Positions 61,022-64,000 of a stretch of 64,000 nt of DNA are shown here, one piece after another (the first letter of the stretch is position 1; the number at the start of each line of letters is the position of its first letter). Origin of the DNA: Pseudomonadota bacterium. GTDB taxonomy: Bacteria > Desulfobacterota > Desulfobulbia > Desulfobulbales > Desulfocapsaceae. Where the stretch lies: positions 62,001-126,000 of the forward strand of contig JAEYNP010000097.1 of assembly GCA_023412495.1 (NCBI GenBank), in the 5' to 3' direction. Made by a program: the position numbers and the translations under genes. The notes beneath the pieces were generated by a model, which was given only the letters and a program-made list of their open reading frames with translations, had not been told where the DNA came from and searched no databases.

Positions 61022-61710
61022 CAAGGCTCATCCTTTTCCCGGATTACCGCCAGAATTCTTTCCACTACTTCCTCGATGGAAATTTCCGTGGTATCGATCA
61101 GCAGGGCGTCTTCCGCCTGCCGAAGAGGGGCGACCACCCGGCTTCGGTCCTGGTGGTCCCGTTCCAGCGTCATCGCCAGAATCTGTGCATGGTCGGCGTC
61201 GCTCCCCTTTCTCCTCATCTGTTCAACCCGGCGTCGGGCCCTTTCATCCGGGCGGGCGTCAAGATAGAACTTATATGCAGCGTCGGGAAAGACCACCGTG
61301 CCGGTATCACGGCCTTCGGCAACGATCCTTCCGGCCACGCCATGATTCTGCTGGATCTTGGTGAGAAATTGCCTGACCTTTATATTGGCCGATACCCGTG
61401 AGGCGACCATCGCCATATCGGGGGTACGAATGGCGTCACTCACGTCTTCGCCATTCATGATAACCCGCACATCGCTCTCCTCATCCGGAGCCGGAATGAG
61501 ATCGAGCTTCAGGTTTTCCAGCGTTCGACCCACTTTGCCTGCATCTCCGAGGTCGACTCGCAAACGGGTAAGGTAGAGCCCGACGGCTCGATACATTGCG
61601 CCGGTATCGAGGTAGGTAAATCCTACAGCTAGAGCGACTTTTCTGCTGACCGTCGATTTTCCGACACCTGAGGGGCCGTCAATGGTAATGATGTTTTTCT
61701 TTTCAGACAT
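61021..61710 (-). CDS. cmk: Cytidylate kinase
   Basis: A 229-residue nucleoside monophosphate kinase that converts CMP and dCMP to diphosphates. The P-loop is IITIDGPSGVGKSTVSRKVA near residues 6-25. Further motifs are FTYLDTGAMYRAVGLYL, GRIVAEGRDTGTVVFPDA and the late DDALLIDTTEISIEEV. I start at ATG 61710, which gives the usual Cmk N-terminus; the longer frame to 61812 enters hisC. The start lies 8 bases inside the hisC stop, so the two are translationally coupled. Confidence 0.95.
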   Translation of the reverse strand: MSEKKNIITIDGPSGVGKSTVSRKVALAVGFTYLDTGAMYRAVGLYLTRLRVDLGDAGKVGRTLENLKLDLIPAPDEESDVRVIMNGEDVSDAIRTPDMAMVASRVSANIKVRQFLTKIQQNHGVAGRIVAEGRDTGTVVFPDAAYKFYLDARPDERARRRVEQMRRKGSDADHAQILAMTLERDHQDRSRVVAPLRQAEDALLIDTTEISIEEVVERILAVIREKDEP

Positions 61711-62815
61711 AATGCAGTTCGGAGAGACATTCAGCAAGGAATTCAATAAGCCTTTTATTTTCTTCATCCGTCCCGACAGTGACGCGGATGAGACTATGAA
61801 ATCCGTATGCACTCATGGAGCGAATGATCACCCCTTTCCTCAGCATGGTATCATAGAGTGCATCAGCGTCTCCAACCACGTCAATCAGAAAGAAATTGGC
61901 ATGGGAGGGATAGGATTTGCACCCGAGTCCGGTAATCTCGGCACGCAGGTATTCCATCCCCTTTCTGGTCCGGAACACGGTATTGCGATAGTGATCCTCA
62001 TCGGCTAAAGCGGCCAAGGCACCTACCTGGGCCATCTGGTTGATGTTGAACGGCTGACGGACCTTGTGCAAACAGGCAGCGATCTCCCGGGCCATCATGC
62101 CAAAACCGATCCTCAGGCCGGCCAGACCGTAGATCTTGGAAAACGTCCGCAAGAAGACAACAGGGCATCGTCCTTCCGCGTTGCGGATGAGCGAATAAAC
62201 GTCGACTCGTAACTCCTCAGCCATAAAATCGACATAGGCTTCATCAAGAACGACAATGACCGTTTCAGGGATGTCACTCAGAAACTGGTACAACTCCACG
62301 GGAACAATGGCCGTGCCGGTGGGATTGTTCGGATTGTCGAGGAAGATCATCCGAGTCTTCGCCGAGATCCTCGTCCTGATGATACTAAGATCGTGCTGCA
62401 TATCCTTGAGGGGCACGATATGGTTATTCCCGCCCTGCGCCTGGACGAACTTCTGGTACATGAGAAAGGAAGGATGGCTGGTGATTACCTCGTCCCCCTC
62501 AGTTACAAAGGCTTTGACCAGAAACTCAATGATTTCGCTGGAACCGTTTCCAAGTACAATTTCCGCCGTATCGAGCCCCATCCTCCCAGCGAGAGTCGTT
62601 ACCAACCTGTAGCATGAAGCATCGGGATAACGGTGCAAGTTGAGCAGCTCGGCCCGGATAGCCCGCACAGCTTTTGGCGAAGGCCCCCAGGGATTCTCGT
62701 TGGAGGCGAGCTTTACCCCGTTCTTGACACCATATTGCCGTTCCAGTTCCTCCAGGGGTTTTCCCTGTGGGTATGGGGTGATCGAGGCAATGTTTCCAGG
62801 GATTTTTATTTTCAA
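61703..62815 (-). CDS. hisC: Histidinol-phosphate aminotransferase
   Basis: A 370-residue PLP enzyme, aminotransferase class I/II. The N-terminus has KLASNENPWGPSPKAVRAIR. NNPTGTAI and VVLDEAYVDF are the PLP-binding segments, and the PLP lysine lies in FLRTFSKIYGLAGLRIGFGM. The C-terminus shows MLRKGVIIRSMSAYG and HSLIRVTVGTDEEN. It makes histidinol phosphate in histidine synthesis and can also act on aromatic substrates. It follows gatA after 15 bases and overlaps cmk, an arrangement without an obvious metabolic logic. Confidence 0.95.
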   Translation of the reverse strand: MKIKIPGNIASITPYPQGKPLEELERQYGVKNGVKLASNENPWGPSPKAVRAIRAELLNLHRYPDASCYRLVTTLAGRMGLDTAEIVLGNGSSEIIEFLVKAFVTEGDEVITSHPSFLMYQKFVQAQGGNNHIVPLKDMQHDLSIIRTRISAKTRMIFLDNPNNPTGTAIVPVELYQFLSDIPETVIVVLDEAYVDFMAEELRVDVYSLIRNAEGRCPVVFLRTFSKIYGLAGLRIGFGMMAREIAACLHKVRQPFNINQMAQVGALAALADEDHYRNTVFRTRKGMEYLRAEITGLGCKSYPSHANFFLIDVVGDADALYDTMLRKGVIIRSMSAYGFHSLIRVTVGTDEENKRLIEFLAECLSELHYV

Positions 62816-62830
62816 AAAACCTCCCTGGAC

Positions 62831-64000
62831 TCAGTCTATATCAAGCCTGCCGCAGGCAAGCTTCAGTTCCTGTTCCAGGTTGAAGCCCGCTCTCAGTAGA
62901 ATCTCTTCACGAAAATGAGCCCCCTGAAGCTGTACGCCCACCGGCAGGCCTGAAGCGGTGTAACCGCCGGGCACAGACATGCCGGGAACCCCCGCCAGAT
63001 TTGCAGAAATTGTCAATATATCAGACATATAGACGGCAAGCGGATCGTCGGTATTCTCGCCCATTCTCCAGGCCGCGGTGGGCGTGACCGGCGAGACGAG
63101 CAGGTCGCAGACCTCGAAGGCCTTTTTGAAGTCGTTGAGTATCAGTGTCCTGACCTGGGAAGCTTTTTTATAATAGGCATCGTAATATCCCGAGGAAAGC
63201 GCATAGGTTCCGATCAGGATCCGCCGCTTGACCTCGGCTCCAAACCCTTCCGAACGGCTCCTTTTATACATTTCGAGCAGGCTGTCTGCTTCGATATTGC
63301 GATAGCCGTAGTGAACGCCATCGTACCTGGCGAGATTGGAGCTCGCTTCCGAAGGAGCTATCAAATAATAGACGGCTACGCAATATTCAGTATGTGGAAG
63401 TGAGACCTCGATAATTTCAGCGCCCTGCCCCTTCAATACATCTATTGCATTACGGACGATGGCTTCCACTTCACGGTCAAGCCCGGCAGTGAAATACTCC
63501 CTTGGAACACCAACTCTTACTCCCTGCAGACCGGGGGTGAGCGAGGCGGTATAATCGGGAATATCCTGCCTGACCGAGGTGGAATCGAGCTTATCGTAGC
63601 CGCTGATGACGTTCATCATCAGGGCGCAGTCTTCAACTGTCCGGCAGATCGGCCCCACCTGGTCAAGCGATGAAGCAAATGCCGCAAGACCGAAACGCGA
63701 GACCCGACCGTAGGTTGGCTTCAAGCCGACCACCCCGCACAGCGATGCCGGCTGGCGGATCGAGCCGCCGGTATCCGAACCCAGGGAGGCGAAACATTCA
63801 TAAGCGGCAACCGATGCCGCCGAACCGCCTGATGAGCCGCCGGCCACATATCCCTTTTTCCAGGGGTTGCGGGGAACTCCAAAAGCGCAGGTTTCAGAGG
63901 TCGAACCCATGGCGAATTCGTCCATGGTAACCTTGCCGACAATAACCGCATCTTCCTTTTTTAATTTATCTACGACGGTGGCGTCATAGGGGGGAATATA
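62831..64000 (-). CDS. gatA: Glutamyl-tRNA(Gln) amidotransferase subunit A, 5' part outside window
   Basis: About 389 residues of an amidase-signature protein are visible; the first ~100 residues, including the catalytic lysine, lie beyond the window end. The frame enters the window in [13 protein letters not shown], and [35 protein letters not shown] holds the Ser-cisSer/Ser catalytic pair. [27 protein letters not shown] follows, typical of GatA. With GatB and GatC it turns Glu-tRNA(Gln) into Gln-tRNA(Gln), indicating that this organism uses the indirect route. The ATG at 63925 within the frame is internal, not the start. hisC follows after 15 bases. Confidence 0.95.
   Translation of the reverse strand, partial: YIPPYDATVVDKLKKEDAVIVGKVTMDEFAMGSTSETCAFGVPRNPWKKGYVAGGSSGGSAASVAAYECFASLGSDTGGSIRQPASLCGVVGLKPTYGRVSRFGLAAFASSLDQVGPICRTVEDCALMMNVISGYDKLDSTSVRQDIPDYTASLTPGLQGVRVGVPREYFTAGLDREVEAIVRNAIDVLKGQGAEIIEVSLPHTEYCVAVYYLIAPSEASSNLARYDGVHYGYRNIEADSLLEMYKRSRSEGFGAEVKRRILIGTYALSSGYYDAYYKKASQVRTLILNDFKKAFEVCDLLVSPVTPTAAWRMGENTDDPLAVYMSDILTISANLAGVPGMSVPGGYTASGLPVGVQLQGAHFREEILLRAGFNLEQELKLACGRLDID

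Overview
The window is a dense, GC-rich chromosomal segment of a Gram-negative bacterium. LPS genes (kdsA, kdsC, lptC), Pal, a TonB-dependent receptor and a soluble lytic transglycosylase establish the outer membrane. A membrane-bound iron-sulfur oxidoreductase paired with acyl-CoA dehydrogenase, an AMMECR1 protein, many hybrid histidine kinases and a metal-type KdsA suggest an anaerobic member of the Desulfobacterota (Desulfobulbales-like). That assignment is inferred from gene content; no rRNA or complete tRNA gene was seen.

Layout. 1-7.06 kb (minus strand): a fatty-acid or short-chain acyl-CoA degradation operon running acyl-CoA ligase, thiolase, 3-hydroxyacyl-CoA dehydrogenase, hotdog thioesterase, acyl-CoA dehydrogenase, then an electron-transfer Fe-S membrane protein cut by the window edge. 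Two near-identical 90-bp hairpin elements sit between its genes, and a near-perfect 24-bp palindrome lies upstream. 7.4-12.1 kb (plus): a PspA/IM30-like protein coupled to a polytopic membrane protein, then a MotA/TolQ/ExbB-like channel coupled to an OmpA-domain stator with a very long coiled coil. 12.4-15.6 kb: a large MalT-like ATPase regulator ending in a SARP/BTAD domain. 15.7-17.2 kb: a 56-residue membrane protein, a DUF4242 protein and a HAD phosphatase.

17.3-29.6 kb (minus): a signalling block. It holds a NarL-type response regulator with its Cache/HAMP/PAS kinase, a CoA-transferase, a receiver-PAS-kinase whose C-terminal receiver has decayed by frameshifts, and a TonB receptor - YfiR - CHASE8-like hybrid kinase operon that resembles the YfiBNR logic with a kinase in place of the diguanylate cyclase. 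29.9-36.1 kb: one 2,062-residue NRPS-PKS (C-A-PCP-KS-ACP-TE) without an AT domain. 36.2-39.2 kb: a YbaK-like deacylase, an RMD1/YagE-family protein and a GT10 fucosyltransferase-like protein, followed by a 166-bp MITE-like inverted-repeat element.

39.6-45.8 kb: a zinc-ribbon mini-protein coupled to ybaK, a GH17-GT2 beta-glucan synthase, an MltB-type transglycosylase, a YqaA membrane protein and a cysteine-cluster protein. 46.2-50.0 kb (plus): pyrG-kdsA-kdsC-lptC, an overlapping CTP/KDO/LPS-export operon, meeting trmO tail to tail. 51-64 kb: a YchF-like protein lacking the G3 motif, a GT28-like glycosyltransferase, an OleA-like synthase/AMMECR1/cysteine-cluster/thioesterase operon, a soluble hybrid kinase, rlmKL, pal, and the gatA-hisC-cmk cluster, with gatA cut by the window end.

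Most notable for follow-up: the TonB-receptor/YfiR/hybrid-kinase relay with its structured leader, the proton-channel/long-coil OmpA pair beside a PspA-membrane pair, the AT-less one-protein NRPS-PKS, and three families of small palindromic repeats.
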